Source: Bacillus sp. HMF5848
GTDB lineage: Bacteria > Bacillota > Bacilli > Bacillales > HMF5848
Direction of reading: 5' to 3'
DNA length: 64,000 nucleotides
Assembly: GCF_003944835.1 (NCBI RefSeq)
Contig: NZ_RWIV01000001.1
Location: 3,568,530 to 3,632,529 of the forward strand
In this document: piece by piece, positions 35,843 to 44,305 of the stretch
Layout of the letters: every line of letters starts with the position of its first letter
Numbering within the stretch: the stretch's first letter is position 1
Made by a program: the position numbers and the translations under genes
The notes under the pieces: model-generated
What the model saw: only the letters and a program-made list of their open reading frames with translations
Told to the model about the DNA's origin: nothing
Database searches by the model: none

Positions 35843-35990
35843 GTTGATTTTTTAATATTGTTGATAGCAGCGAAATGCGTGAGACTCCAGCGGGATGTAG
35901 TGGCAGGCGTGAGACCCCGCATGCGCATGCGCAGAGGAGGCTCACGGCCACCCCGCGGAAAGCGAGCGCAATGTAGTGAAAATCAACAAC
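35843..35990. repeat. Bacillaceae-type intergenic repeat (GAGACTCC...GAGGAGGCTCACGG...CCCGCGGAAAGCGAGC)
   Basis: This 148-bp GC-rich block begins with GTTGATTTT and ends with AAAATCAAC, a 9-bp terminal inverted repeat. Inside are GTGAGACTCCAGCGGG, GTGAGACCCCGC, GAGGAGGCTCACGG and CCCCGCGGAAAGCGAGC, a pattern I know as a dispersed intergenic repeat in many Bacillus-related genomes. It can fold into a long hairpin. It has landed between the permease and the CC peptide gene. Confidence 0.82.
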
Positions 35991-36029
35991 AAAGTTTAAC
36001 AGAGCTTTATTTAAAAGGAGCGATTTGAT

Positions 36030-36164
36030 ATGTTTAATATTTTTAAGAAAAAAGAAAGCAACTGCTGTGATATTAAAATTGAAGAAGTGAAAGATTGCTG
36101 TGAGGACAACAAGCAAGAAGAGAAAGCCTGCTGTAAAGACGACAACACAGCTTGTTGTAAATAA
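36030..36164 (+). CDS. CC-rich peptide (44 aa, four Cys-Cys pairs)
   Basis: A small acidic/basic hydrophilic peptide with four evenly spaced Cys-Cys pairs, at residues 12-13, 24-25, 34-35 and 42-43 (NCCD, DCCE, ACCK, ACCK). AAAAGGAG precedes the ATG by 9 bases. No signal peptide or membrane part. Such pairs suggest a metal- or metalloid-binding chaperone or sequestering peptide like a minimal metallothionein, but I know no named family. It lies downstream of the CC-MarR and FCSCS permease genes and 32 bases before a second small CC protein. Confidence 0.72.
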   Translation: MFNIFKKKESNCCDIKIEEVKDCCEDNKQEEKACCKDDNTACCK

Positions 36165-36196
36165 TACTTTAAAATAATTGAGGAGGAATATTTTCA

Positions 36197-36355
36197 ATGA
36201 ATTATTATCAAATGGAGAAGCTAGCCTTTCACAAGGAAAAAGAGATACGACAAATAGCTAATACGCTTCGGAAGCAACGAAATAGAAAAGCAATTGTACT
36301 ATCTGAAAAAATACAACCTGTCATAGAAACTCTTCCGAAATGCTGTCTAGCATAA
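36197..36355 (+). CDS. Small basic protein with C-terminal Cys pair (52 aa)
   Basis: The protein starts MNYYQMEKLAFHKEKEIRQI, is a single charged helix in its first 35 residues, and ends LPKCCLA. AGGAGG lies 10 bases before the ATG. The terminal CC pair recalls the end of the MarR protein of the same cassette (VCCKPIY). I do not recognise the family. A terminator follows 7 bases after the stop, closing the plus-strand group. Confidence 0.62.
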   Translation: MNYYQMEKLAFHKEKEIRQIANTLRKQRNRKAIVLSEKIQPVIETLPKCCLA

Positions 36356-36361
36356 GCAAGT

Positions 36362-36398
36362 TAAAAAAGGCTTGGAATTCAATAATTTCCAAGCCTCT
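36362..36398. terminator. Convergent terminator between the CC cassette and the GPH symporter
   Basis: The stem AGGCTTGGAA / TTCCAAGCCT is preceded by A6 (minus-strand T run) and followed by CTCTCTAT on the plus strand; best suited to end the symporter transcript, weaker for the plus strand. Confidence 0.8.
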
Positions 36399-36404
36399 CT
36401 ATAT

Positions 36405-37790
36405 CTATTTTGCAACTGTTTGCTTTGACGAATCTACAGAAGCCGTGTCTTTTCCAATAATTTTCTTCTCATTATACAAACTCATTAAAATTAATCCTAT
36501 TAAACAGAAAAAAGCGGCGATAGGGCCTGTTATTCGAATACCTAAATCGTTCCCTACTTCATTTCCTAATAGCAGCGCCGAACCAAACACAAGCATGGCT
36601 AGCATTTGACCGAGCTTTTGCATAAACGTCCGCGCTCCAAAAAACATTGCTTCCTTCGGGACACCTGTAACCTTTTTATCGTATTCAGCAATATCTGCGA
36701 CAACAGCATTTGGTAAGATTCCAAATATCGCCATAGGCAAGGCGAAGAGAGCAACCATAATATACGCTTGAAGCGTTGGTTCAATCGGTAACTTATCTCC
36801 CATAACTAAAGGCAAGAAATAGATTATAAAAAAGATGGAAAATGCCACTAGCAATAGAGGTTTTTTGCCCCATTTCTTTGCTCCCCAATTCACTAACGGA
36901 TAAAAAATAAGTGACGACACAGCCAATGCCGCGACAATAACACTATTTAAACTTTCCGGCTGCTGAAGTAACACCGTTATATAATAAATCATTCCTGTTG
37001 TAAAAGTAGTCAACGCCAGGAAATATACTAAATCTGAACAAGCAAAGATAACAAAGTCTCGATTAGAAAATGCCCCTCTAATAGAATTCCACATCGACAT
37101 GTCAGATGGTTTACTATCGCTGTATTCACGCTCATTAATAGCCCATATCGGCACATACATGCAAATTAAAGCGAAGACTGCTAAAATGGTTACCGATAAT
37201 CGAATCGCTAATAATTTTTCTATACCAAAGCCCTCAAGTGCACCCCAAATAACAGGTGCAGCTGATGCAATCGCTGTTCCAACAATAAACGTTAAAGAAA
37301 TATATGTCGATAAGTTCAACCTTTCCTCAGGCGTATGGCCAAGCTCAGATATGAGCGCAAAATAAGGTGTGACATACATTGTGTAAAAAATATAAAAAGC
37401 TAATAATGTTACGGTTAACCATGCGACATTCCATTCACTTATATCATCAACTGGACTCCAAAATACTAGAACTGTAAAAAGAGCGAGCGGTATAGCCCCT
37501 TTACTCATAAACGAAATACGTCTACCCTTTGGATGCTTAGACCGGTCACTCAACGTTGCAATCCAAGGGTCCGTTATCGCGTCAATAAACCTTCCGAGCA
37601 TCGTAACGAGACCGATTACGGATAGAAAACCAAATATAGCAATAATAGGAATCCGTAATGGAATACCCGCTTCCTGTGGAGGAGTATACACGTAAACTAG
37701 ATAAGCGCCAATTATACCCATTAAGGTCGACCAGCCAAGCTGACCAATTGCAAAGGCAAATTGTTTTGATTTTGGCAACGATTGCTTCAT
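36405..37790 (-). CDS. GPH-type (MelB-like) sodium/sugar symporter
   Basis: A 461-residue 12-TM transporter. The MelB family signature DAITDPWIATLSDRSKHPKGRR is in the first cytosolic loop (about residues 60-82), and the second half has PLVNWGAKKWGKKPLLLVAF. Members import glycosides, pentosides or hexuronides with cations. No glycosidase or regulator lies next to it, so the sugar is unknown. The ATG at 37790 follows GGAG by 8 bases. Confidence 0.85.
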   Translation of the reverse strand: MKQSLPKSKQFAFAIGQLGWSTLMGIIGAYLVYVYTPPQEAGIPLRIPIIAIFGFLSVIGLVTMLGRFIDAITDPWIATLSDRSKHPKGRRISFMSKGAIPLALFTVLVFWSPVDDISEWNVAWLTVTLLAFYIFYTMYVTPYFALISELGHTPEERLNLSTYISLTFIVGTAIASAAPVIWGALEGFGIEKLLAIRLSVTILAVFALICMYVPIWAINEREYSDSKPSDMSMWNSIRGAFSNRDFVIFACSDLVYFLALTTFTTGMIYYITVLLQQPESLNSVIVAALAVSSLIFYPLVNWGAKKWGKKPLLLVAFSIFFIIYFLPLVMGDKLPIEPTLQAYIMVALFALPMAIFGILPNAVVADIAEYDKKVTGVPKEAMFFGARTFMQKLGQMLAMLVFGSALLLGNEVGNDLGIRITGPIAAFFCLIGLILMSLYNEKKIIGKDTASVDSSKQTVAK

Positions 37791-38133
37791 ATTCATCTCT
37801 CCATCTCTTAATATATTGAAAAACAAGATACGCACAAAGGTAAACGCTTACATTTTTTCAGTAAAACTTTAGCTACTTCTATTATGAATGAAAAGCACTT
37901 CTCTGACTAGATGCAATATTAAAGTAGGAAATAGTTTGTTACAGAGGAATCTCGTCACTAAAAAAGTCCACTCTTAACTAAAAAGTGAACTTTGATCTTC
38001 TTAATTTATATGAAGCGTTAAACGTTGTCATCTGCATAAGCCGACTGTACTATCAAAAGGGTTCATCATAGAATCTATCAGCTGTTCTAACTTGCCAAAA
38101 GCGATATACTGACAATGAGCTGCCCTCGTTTAA
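37791..38133. other. Intergenic stretch upstream of the symporter
   Basis: A hairpin with minus-strand T6 at 37961-37993 (AAGTTCACT / AGTGGACTT) probably ends the cyd operon transcript after a 140-base 3' leader. I see no gene in the rest. Confidence 0.5.
37961..37993 (-). terminator. Probable terminator of the cyd operon
   Basis: The stem AAGTTCACT pairs with AGTGGACTT (G-T pair included), followed on the minus strand by TTTTTTAG. Confidence 0.6.
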
Positions 38134-39855
38134 TTACGCTTGCAAAATATTTCTTTCTAGCTGCTTTAATTGATAAAAATAACCCTTTTTATCAATTAGC
38201 TCTGCATAGTTACCTTTTTCAATTATTCTTCCTTGATCCATTACAACAATCTGATCCATTTTTTCTAGTCCAGATAATTGATGACTTACTAGAACGACGG
38301 TGTCTTCTTTTGCATAACGATAGAGTACGTTATATATTTGCTGTGCTGTCATGTCGTCTAAGGAGGAAGTAGGCTCATCTAATAGCCACAGTGATCCTTT
38401 TTTAGCAATGGCCCGTGCCATACTTAAACGCTGCTTCTCACCACCTGACAAATTACCCCCACCTTCAAACACAGTATCTGCATGAGAAAAGTGTGGTAGC
38501 TGCACCTCTTTAAGGAGCTGCTCTATGTCTTCGTCAGATAAGGCACTCGATTCAAGTAATAAATTATCTTTAATTGTCCCTGCAAAGAAATGATTATCCT
38601 GCAACACTACCTTCGCCTGATCCCAAAGCTGTTCCTGATTAAGCTCATTCATTGCGACTCTGTCAATAAATATGTCACCTTTATTTGCATGATATAAATT
38701 CAGTATTAGTTTTATAATAGTAGACTTCCCAGAGCCACTAGGTCCTACAATCGCTGTTTTAGATCCAGCAGGCAAATGTAAAGTGAAGTCCTGAACAACT
38801 TTACGCAGCTCCTCTGGATAACTATATTCAACATTATTTAACATAATAGAGGGAACCTTACTAGATAGCTCCATTTTGCCTTGGTGAAGATGTTCACTGT
38901 TTGAATTTGAAGAAACAACAGAATACAGTCGTTTTGTTGCCCGCTCGCTTTCTTCATAATACACCGGTAAAGTTGCCATAGGGGTTGAATGGTCAAATAG
39001 AGTTAAGCTTATCATAACAATCATCGCTAGAAACACCCCGTCTAACTTTGCTGTTGATACTAAATAGCTACTCACAGCTATGACGGACCAAAAAATGAGA
39101 AAAGAGACTGCTAAGTTAACAGAGTAATTTAAATTAGCTTGTTGACTAGACCGTTCTTGCTCGGCAATATAAGTGCCTGACGCTTCAAACAATTGCTGCT
39201 CTTTTGCTTCTAGACGTTGATGAATTTTCAACTCTCGAAATCCTTGAAACCACTCTGTCACCTCAGTGGAAAACTGTACTCGCGACTCACTTACTTGATT
39301 GCTTAATGCACGTTGCCTTTTTGCAAACCACGCAGGTATCACTATGCCCGTTAATAATAAACCAACCGTTAAAATGAGCACCACTTCTATTGAGTAAAAA
39401 GAAACGAAAATAATAGTACTTAAAAAGACCATCACCATTATAATTGGTGGATATAACACACGTAAAAAGAAGTTTTGTAAGCTTTCTACATCTCCGACGA
39501 TACGAGCAAGTAAATCACCACTTCTAAACGTTTGAATGTAACTAAGTGGCATTTTTTCTAGCTTCTCATAAAAGTGAACGCGAAGATCACTTAGCATAGT
39601 GAACGTTGCTCGATGTGAATAATATCGTTCTCCATATCGACTAACTGCACGAATAATACTTCCTATTTTAACAACAGCAACCATCCCAATAAGCACATAC
39701 AGCGGTGGATGGAGAGCTGCTTGAGAAATTAAATAACCGTTAGCAGCAAACAACCCAACTGCCGCTAATCCTGCTACGTATCCAGATATAATAGAAAAAT
39801 AGACGTCTCTCTTTTCCTTTAACATGATGTTAACGATATAAGCTAATTCTTTCAC
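38134..39855 (-). CDS. cydC: CydC-type subunit of the thiol ABC exporter
   Basis: A 573-residue half-transporter with six TM segments then a nucleotide-binding domain. Walker A is GPSGSGKST (about 365), signature NLSGGEKQRLSMARA, Walker B LWLLDEPTSSLD. CydDC exports glutathione or cysteine in other bacteria and is needed to assemble cytochrome bd. It starts with GTG inside the cydD stop (GTGA), a tight translational coupling. Last gene of the cyd operon. Confidence 0.93.
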   Translation of the reverse strand: MKELAYIVNIMLKEKRDVYFSIISGYVAGLAAVGLFAANGYLISQAALHPPLYVLIGMVAVVKIGSIIRAVSRYGERYYSHRATFTMLSDLRVHFYEKLEKMPLSYIQTFRSGDLLARIVGDVESLQNFFLRVLYPPIIMVMVFLSTIIFVSFYSIEVVLILTVGLLLTGIVIPAWFAKRQRALSNQVSESRVQFSTEVTEWFQGFRELKIHQRLEAKEQQLFEASGTYIAEQERSSQQANLNYSVNLAVSFLIFWSVIAVSSYLVSTAKLDGVFLAMIVMISLTLFDHSTPMATLPVYYEESERATKRLYSVVSSNSNSEHLHQGKMELSSKVPSIMLNNVEYSYPEELRKVVQDFTLHLPAGSKTAIVGPSGSGKSTIIKLILNLYHANKGDIFIDRVAMNELNQEQLWDQAKVVLQDNHFFAGTIKDNLLLESSALSDEDIEQLLKEVQLPHFSHADTVFEGGGNLSGGEKQRLSMARAIAKKGSLWLLDEPTSSLDDMTAQQIYNVLYRYAKEDTVVLVSHQLSGLEKMDQIVVMDQGRIIEKGNYAELIDKKGYFYQLKQLERNILQA

Positions 39856-41609
39856 AACTCTCCCCCTTCCTCTGTTCGTGAAAACAATCCGCGATAACTT
39901 TCAACAGTTTCGTTTAAGTGTTCATGTGTACCTTGAGCATAAATGGTTCCATTGTGCATAAATAAAATATGATTTGCTTGTTTAATAGTGTGCAATCGAT
40001 GCGCTACCGTAATAATAACAGCCTGTTCAGACAGTAATTGTATTGATTGCTGTAGCACTTGCTCAGTTACTAAATCAAGACCTGACGTTGGTTCATCGAA
40101 CAATATAATCGACGGATTCTTCAAGAATGCACGTGCGAGTGCAATACGTTGTTTTTCTCCGCCTGAAAGACCTCGTCCGCCTTCACCAATATTCGTTTCA
40201 TACCCATTTGGCAACGATACAATCAGTTCATGAATGTTCGCTTTTCTAGAGGCCGCCTCAATTTCATCCATAGTCATATCAAGGCCAAGTGCAATATTTT
40301 CAGCAATTGTCCCCGCAAAGAGAAAGGGATTTTGCGTAATATAGCTAATGTTTTTAAACCATTCTTTCTCTGCATAAGAAGATCGCGGTACACCATTCAT
40401 CAGTATGTCCCCACCATTTTCTTTTAAAAGACCTGCGATGATATGGAGTAATGTCGTTTTTCCAGCACCACTTCTGCCGACGATAGCTACTTGTCCTACA
40501 GTAGGAAGAACAGCGTTAATGTTCGTTAATGAAAATCCATCACCATCATAAGAAAAACCGATTTTTTTCAACTCTATTTTTACGAATTTATCCTTTAGTG
40601 ATTGTTGCCCCCATTGCAATAGTTTTCTATCTTGGTTTAGGTTAGTATCATTTGTAGCGGTATGCTCCTGCCCTAACACATTCTGAATTTTTGCTGCAGC
40701 ACCTGAACTACTTCTACCTGCATGAAAGGCACTACCTAATTCTTTAAGAAGATGAAAAAATTCTGGTACTAACAACAAAATGAAAAAAGCTGTAAAAAAG
40801 CTTACTTGCTGAAAAACAACTAATCTTAACCCTAACTCCAAAGCAACAAGCCCAATACTAAGCATTGATATAAATTCAAGCATGAACGAAGAAGTAAAAG
40901 CAATTTTTAAAATAGCCATCGTTGTGTCACGAAATTCAACGCTACTCGTACGAATAACTTCTTTATAGTGAGAGGATTTACCATACAATTTCAAGCTCAA
41001 CATGCCTTGAAGTGTATCCAAAAACCTTCCGGAAAAAGCCGTTAAACTATCTAGCTTTTCTTCGGATTTTTGCTGTGTTGCTTTGCCGATAATAATCATA
41101 AAAAATGGAATAAATGGCGCCGTAAATAAGATAATCAAACCAGAATAGATATGCTGTGAAAATATAACTATGAGTATTATCAGTGTTACTACAGTTGATA
41201 TAATTCGTTGTGGCACATATTTACTATAAAAGCTTTCAATTTCATCAACTGTGTCAAGCATAACACTTACCTTACTCCCAGAATGCTCCTTAGAAGAAGA
41301 AAGAATCGTTTGATTAGCATATGTTTGTAGCAACTTTTTCCGAAACTCCATTTTGACAACAGAAGCCATCTTTATCCCTATATGACTTGTGCCATATTGC
41401 AAAAGAGCTCTTAGAAAAAGCACGGCTAACAAGCCGATTAAAGATGGCACCACTTGCTGAAAACCGTGCTTTTTTAAAAATATGTCCTCTACAACAGACA
41501 CAATAAGATACGCTTGTGTTATGACGAAAACCCCAAAAGCTATTGCCATGGCAAAAAGAGCATAATAACGTCCTTTCTGATTACGTGCTAGCTTTTGTAG
41601 TGTGTTCAT
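39852..41609 (-). CDS. cydD: CydD-type subunit of the thiol ABC exporter
   Basis: A 585-residue half-transporter. The membrane domain (about residues 15-310) is followed by an ATPase domain with Walker A GRSGAGKTT, signature GLSGGEKQRIALARAF and Walker B IILFDEPTSGLD. It pairs with the downstream CydC. In B. subtilis the two are named cydC and cydD in the opposite sense. It follows cydS by three bases, in operon with cydA and cydB. Confidence 0.93.
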   Translation of the reverse strand: MNTLQKLARNQKGRYYALFAMAIAFGVFVITQAYLIVSVVEDIFLKKHGFQQVVPSLIGLLAVLFLRALLQYGTSHIGIKMASVVKMEFRKKLLQTYANQTILSSSKEHSGSKVSVMLDTVDEIESFYSKYVPQRIISTVVTLIILIVIFSQHIYSGLIILFTAPFIPFFMIIIGKATQQKSEEKLDSLTAFSGRFLDTLQGMLSLKLYGKSSHYKEVIRTSSVEFRDTTMAILKIAFTSSFMLEFISMLSIGLVALELGLRLVVFQQVSFFTAFFILLLVPEFFHLLKELGSAFHAGRSSSGAAAKIQNVLGQEHTATNDTNLNQDRKLLQWGQQSLKDKFVKIELKKIGFSYDGDGFSLTNINAVLPTVGQVAIVGRSGAGKTTLLHIIAGLLKENGGDILMNGVPRSSYAEKEWFKNISYITQNPFLFAGTIAENIALGLDMTMDEIEAASRKANIHELIVSLPNGYETNIGEGGRGLSGGEKQRIALARAFLKNPSIILFDEPTSGLDLVTEQVLQQSIQLLSEQAVIITVAHRLHTIKQANHILFMHNGTIYAQGTHEHLNETVESYRGLFSRTEEGGEL

Positions 41610-41612
41610 CGG

Positions 41613-41714
41613 TTATTCCTCTACTTTCGTGCTTTTTGATACGACCCAAAAAGACAGAATTACAGCTAACACAACAATAAGGAGAGGAGCATAAAACAAT
41701 AAAAAGGTATGCAT
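41613..41714 (-). CDS. cydS: CydS, small third subunit of cytochrome bd
   Basis: A 33-residue single-TM protein, MHTFLLFYAPLLIVVLAVIL followed by SFWVVSKSTKVEE. Length, the opening MHTFL-x-YAP and the charged C-terminus match CydS, the third subunit seen in the Geobacillus cytochrome bd oxidase structure, where it packs against CydA. AAGGAGG lies 7 bases before the ATG. It lies 13 bases after cydB and 3 bases before cydD and is below the usual gene-finder cutoff. Confidence 0.9.
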   Translation of the reverse strand: MHTFLLFYAPLLIVVLAVILSFWVVSKSTKVEE

Positions 41715-41727
41715 AAAGGAATCCTCC

Positions 41728-42744
41728 TTACATTTTTTGATTTTTTATATACGGCTTGTTCATAATAAACAGTTTAAATACAAGATATAATGATGGAATA
41801 AGTAACATTAACCCTATTACAAATACAATGACTAATGAAATGGCCATCGTTTGATTCGTGAATCCATCATAGATAGTTAAATACGGATATAGTAAATATG
41901 GATATCGCGATGCGCCATATGCGTAAAAAGCGAAAGCAAACTGAAGCACCACGAAAATAAACGACAGGCCATAACGTGCTTTCCTCAAATACCACAAGCT
42001 CGTTACAAAACAAAGCGTTGATAAGGCAAATACCCACCAAAGGTCTAGTAAGCCCTCAAAGTGAGATGGATTATGCCATCTCATTTCAACGATGATACCT
42101 AAAGCTGTAATAATAGTTGGAAAGCTCCATATCCATGTATACTTTCTAAATAGCTTTAATGCCCCATTATCTTCTGCGACTGATGAATAATAGGCTAAAA
42201 AGCTAGCTGAAATGTACAGCACACTTACTAAGCTTAGTAGTACGATTGACCATGAAAATGGACTCGTAAATAAAGCGAAATAATCTAGCTCAATAGTTCC
42301 TTTCGCCGTTTCTTTAATAAAGCCCCCTTGAGAAACAATAAGAGCAGTCGTTAAAGACGCTGGTATAAAGACGCCTGTCACACCATACATAAGCGTGTAT
42401 CCTTTATGCCCTTTTGATCCGTACGTACCGAATGCATAATAGCTTCCACGTAATGCTAATAAAATAATCGATATACTAATTGGAATTAAAAGTACTGTTC
42501 CAAAATAATAAGCAGTCTTTGGGAAAAATCCAATCATTCCTACAAAAAAGAAAACAAGAAAAACATTCGTAATCTCCCAAACTGGTGACAAGTAACGCTG
42601 AATGACAGAGTTCACAATATGATGTTTACCTGTCACAATAGTTGATGCGTTAAAAAAACCGGCTCCAAAGTCAATTGATGCCACAATGACATATCCAAAT
42701 AGAAATAACCACAAAACAGAAATGCCTAGAATTTCAATCGTCAT
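41728..42744 (-). CDS. cydB: CydB, cytochrome bd oxidase subunit II
   Basis: A 338-residue protein with about nine membrane segments. The start ILWLFLFGYVIVASIDFGAGFF and the conserved SPVWEITNVFLVFFFVGMIGFFP are typical of CydB. It supports the haem-bearing CydA in the quinol:O2 oxidoreductase of the plasma membrane. It overlaps cydA by 4 bases. Confidence 0.95.
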   Translation of the reverse strand: MTIEILGISVLWLFLFGYVIVASIDFGAGFFNASTIVTGKHHIVNSVIQRYLSPVWEITNVFLVFFFVGMIGFFPKTAYYFGTVLLIPISISIILLALRGSYYAFGTYGSKGHKGYTLMYGVTGVFIPASLTTALIVSQGGFIKETAKGTIELDYFALFTSPFSWSIVLLSLVSVLYISASFLAYYSSVAEDNGALKLFRKYTWIWSFPTIITALGIIVEMRWHNPSHFEGLLDLWWVFALSTLCFVTSLWYLRKARYGLSFIFVVLQFAFAFYAYGASRYPYLLYPYLTIYDGFTNQTMAISLVIVFVIGLMLLIPSLYLVFKLFIMNKPYIKNQKM

Positions 42745-44096
42745 ACGGTAACACCCCTTTGCTCGCCTAGCCCCTCTTGCTTGCTTAACCCATCTATTTC
42801 ATATTCTACTGGATTATTTCTAAACATACGTGTTAACACAACAGCTGTTCCAATCATAAGAATGAGATATACGAAGGCAAATACAATAAACATAACCCAC
42901 ACGTAATTAGAGTCTGTTGCGCCTTCTGCTGTTTTCATAAATCCTCTCATAATCCAAGGTTGACGACCAACTTCTGTAAACCACCAGCCCGCTTGAATGG
43001 CAAGCATTGCTAACGGTCCCGTTAAAACAAGGAAAGTTCTAAACAACTTTGTTTTAATAATGGCCCAATTGCGTTTAAGTGCAAGTAAGTAAAACATGGA
43101 CAACAGTGTTAGCCCTATCCCAATTGATACCATAATGTCGAAAAAGTAATGAATAACATATGGTGGATGATATTCTTCTGGAATATCATTTAGACCCGTC
43201 ACTTCACCAGACAGGTTACTGTGGACAAGTATGCTAAGTGCATATGGAATCTCAATAGCATACTTTACTTCATTTGTTTCTGTTAACACTCCAAAAAGTA
43301 TAATCGGTGCTTCACCTTTTGTTTCAAAATGCCATTCTGCTGCTGCTAATTTTTCAGGTTGATATTCTGCTAGAAACTTTCCAGATAAATCTCCTATCAA
43401 CGCTGTAGCAATACAGAAAATAAATCCTACCTTCATCGTCAATGAAAGTCCTTTACGGTGATATTCATGTCGACTACCACGCAAAAGATGAAACGCTGCA
43501 ATAGAAGCAAGAACAAATGCAGCCGTCATATAAGCAGAGCTTAAAACATGTGCCACTTTTGTTGGCATTGCCGGATTAAACATAGCTAGTAAAGGTTGAA
43601 TATTTGTTAACTCACCATTTAATAACGTAAAACCTTGTGGTGTGTTCATGAACGCATTCACTGAAGTAATAAATAAAGCTGACATAGCTCCACCTATAAC
43701 GACGGGAACGAGTAAATAAAAGTGATGCTTTGGATTTTTAAAACGATTCCAAGTGTATAAATAAATGCCTAAAAAGATAGCTTCAAAGAAAAAAGCGAAT
43801 GTTTCCATAAATAGCGGTAATGCAACAAGCTGACCAGCAAACTCCATAAAACGTGGCCACAATAATGCAAGTTGTAAGGCAATGGCAGTTCCCGTAACTA
43901 CACCTACTGCCACACTAATGACATACCCACGTGTCCAACGCTTCGCCATTAGAATATAGTGTTGGTCCTCTCTTTTTAACCCAATCCAGTGGGCTATCAT
44001 AATAAACAATGGCACACCTACTCCAACAGTAGCAAAAACAACATGCACAGAGAGCGTTAGCATTGTTAAATAACGACTAAATTCAACAGATTCCAA
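42741..44096 (-). CDS. cydA: CydA, cytochrome bd oxidase subunit I
   Basis: A 451-residue haem protein with about nine TM segments and a short Q-loop, as in Firmicutes. Visible are an N-terminal axial-His segment (LSVHVVFATVGVGVPLF), QLALLWPRFMEFAG with conserved charged residues, and the GWWFTEVGRQPWI motif holding the GRQPW signature. It oxidises menaquinol and reduces O2. I chose the TTG at 44096 because GGGAGGG lies 7 bases before it; the ATG at 44102 is only one base from that box. First gene of cydABSDC. Confidence 0.93.
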   Translation of the reverse strand: MESVEFSRYLTMLTLSVHVVFATVGVGVPLFIMIAHWIGLKREDQHYILMAKRWTRGYVISVAVGVVTGTAIALQLALLWPRFMEFAGQLVALPLFMETFAFFFEAIFLGIYLYTWNRFKNPKHHFYLLVPVVIGGAMSALFITSVNAFMNTPQGFTLLNGELTNIQPLLAMFNPAMPTKVAHVLSSAYMTAAFVLASIAAFHLLRGSRHEYHRKGLSLTMKVGFIFCIATALIGDLSGKFLAEYQPEKLAAAEWHFETKGEAPIILFGVLTETNEVKYAIEIPYALSILVHSNLSGEVTGLNDIPEEYHPPYVIHYFFDIMVSIGIGLTLLSMFYLLALKRNWAIIKTKLFRTFLVLTGPLAMLAIQAGWWFTEVGRQPWIMRGFMKTAEGATDSNYVWVMFIVFAFVYLILMIGTAVVLTRMFRNNPVEYEIDGLSKQEGLGEQRGVTV

Positions 44097-44158
44097 AATC
44101 ATACCCTCCCATACTTAAATCGATTAACACTATATACATGATACATAACTTATCTGTA

Positions 44159-44174
44159 TGTGAATAATATCACA
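44159..44174. promoter_or_regulatory. FNR-like palindrome upstream of cydA
   Basis: TGTGA, six bases, TCACA matches the Bacillus Fnr (and Crp-family) site TGTGA-N6-TCACA; one further base pair on each side (TA/TA) also matches. It lies 63 bases before cydA. Several TTGTG half-sites follow at 44190-44230 and could serve Rex, but none forms a full Rex palindrome. Confidence 0.65.
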
Positions 44175-44305
44175 TAAACAGCGATACTTTGTGAACAAAT
44201 TGTGTTGAATATGTGCACAAAATGTGACAAATTTATTTTTAAAAAGAAACAGAAACGTCCAGGTAAATTTCTGAACGTTTCTTTATCGTTTCTACTTACA
44301 TTACA

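Noticed and set aside
35787-36197. 136-codon minus-strand frame
   Set aside because: It lies antisense to the CC peptide gene and through the dispersed repeat; the plus-strand genes have strong ribosome binding sites instead.
44185-44235. Rex operator before cydA
   Set aside because: TTGTG and CACAA half-sites are frequent here, but no TTGTGAA-N4-TTCACAA palindrome is formed.
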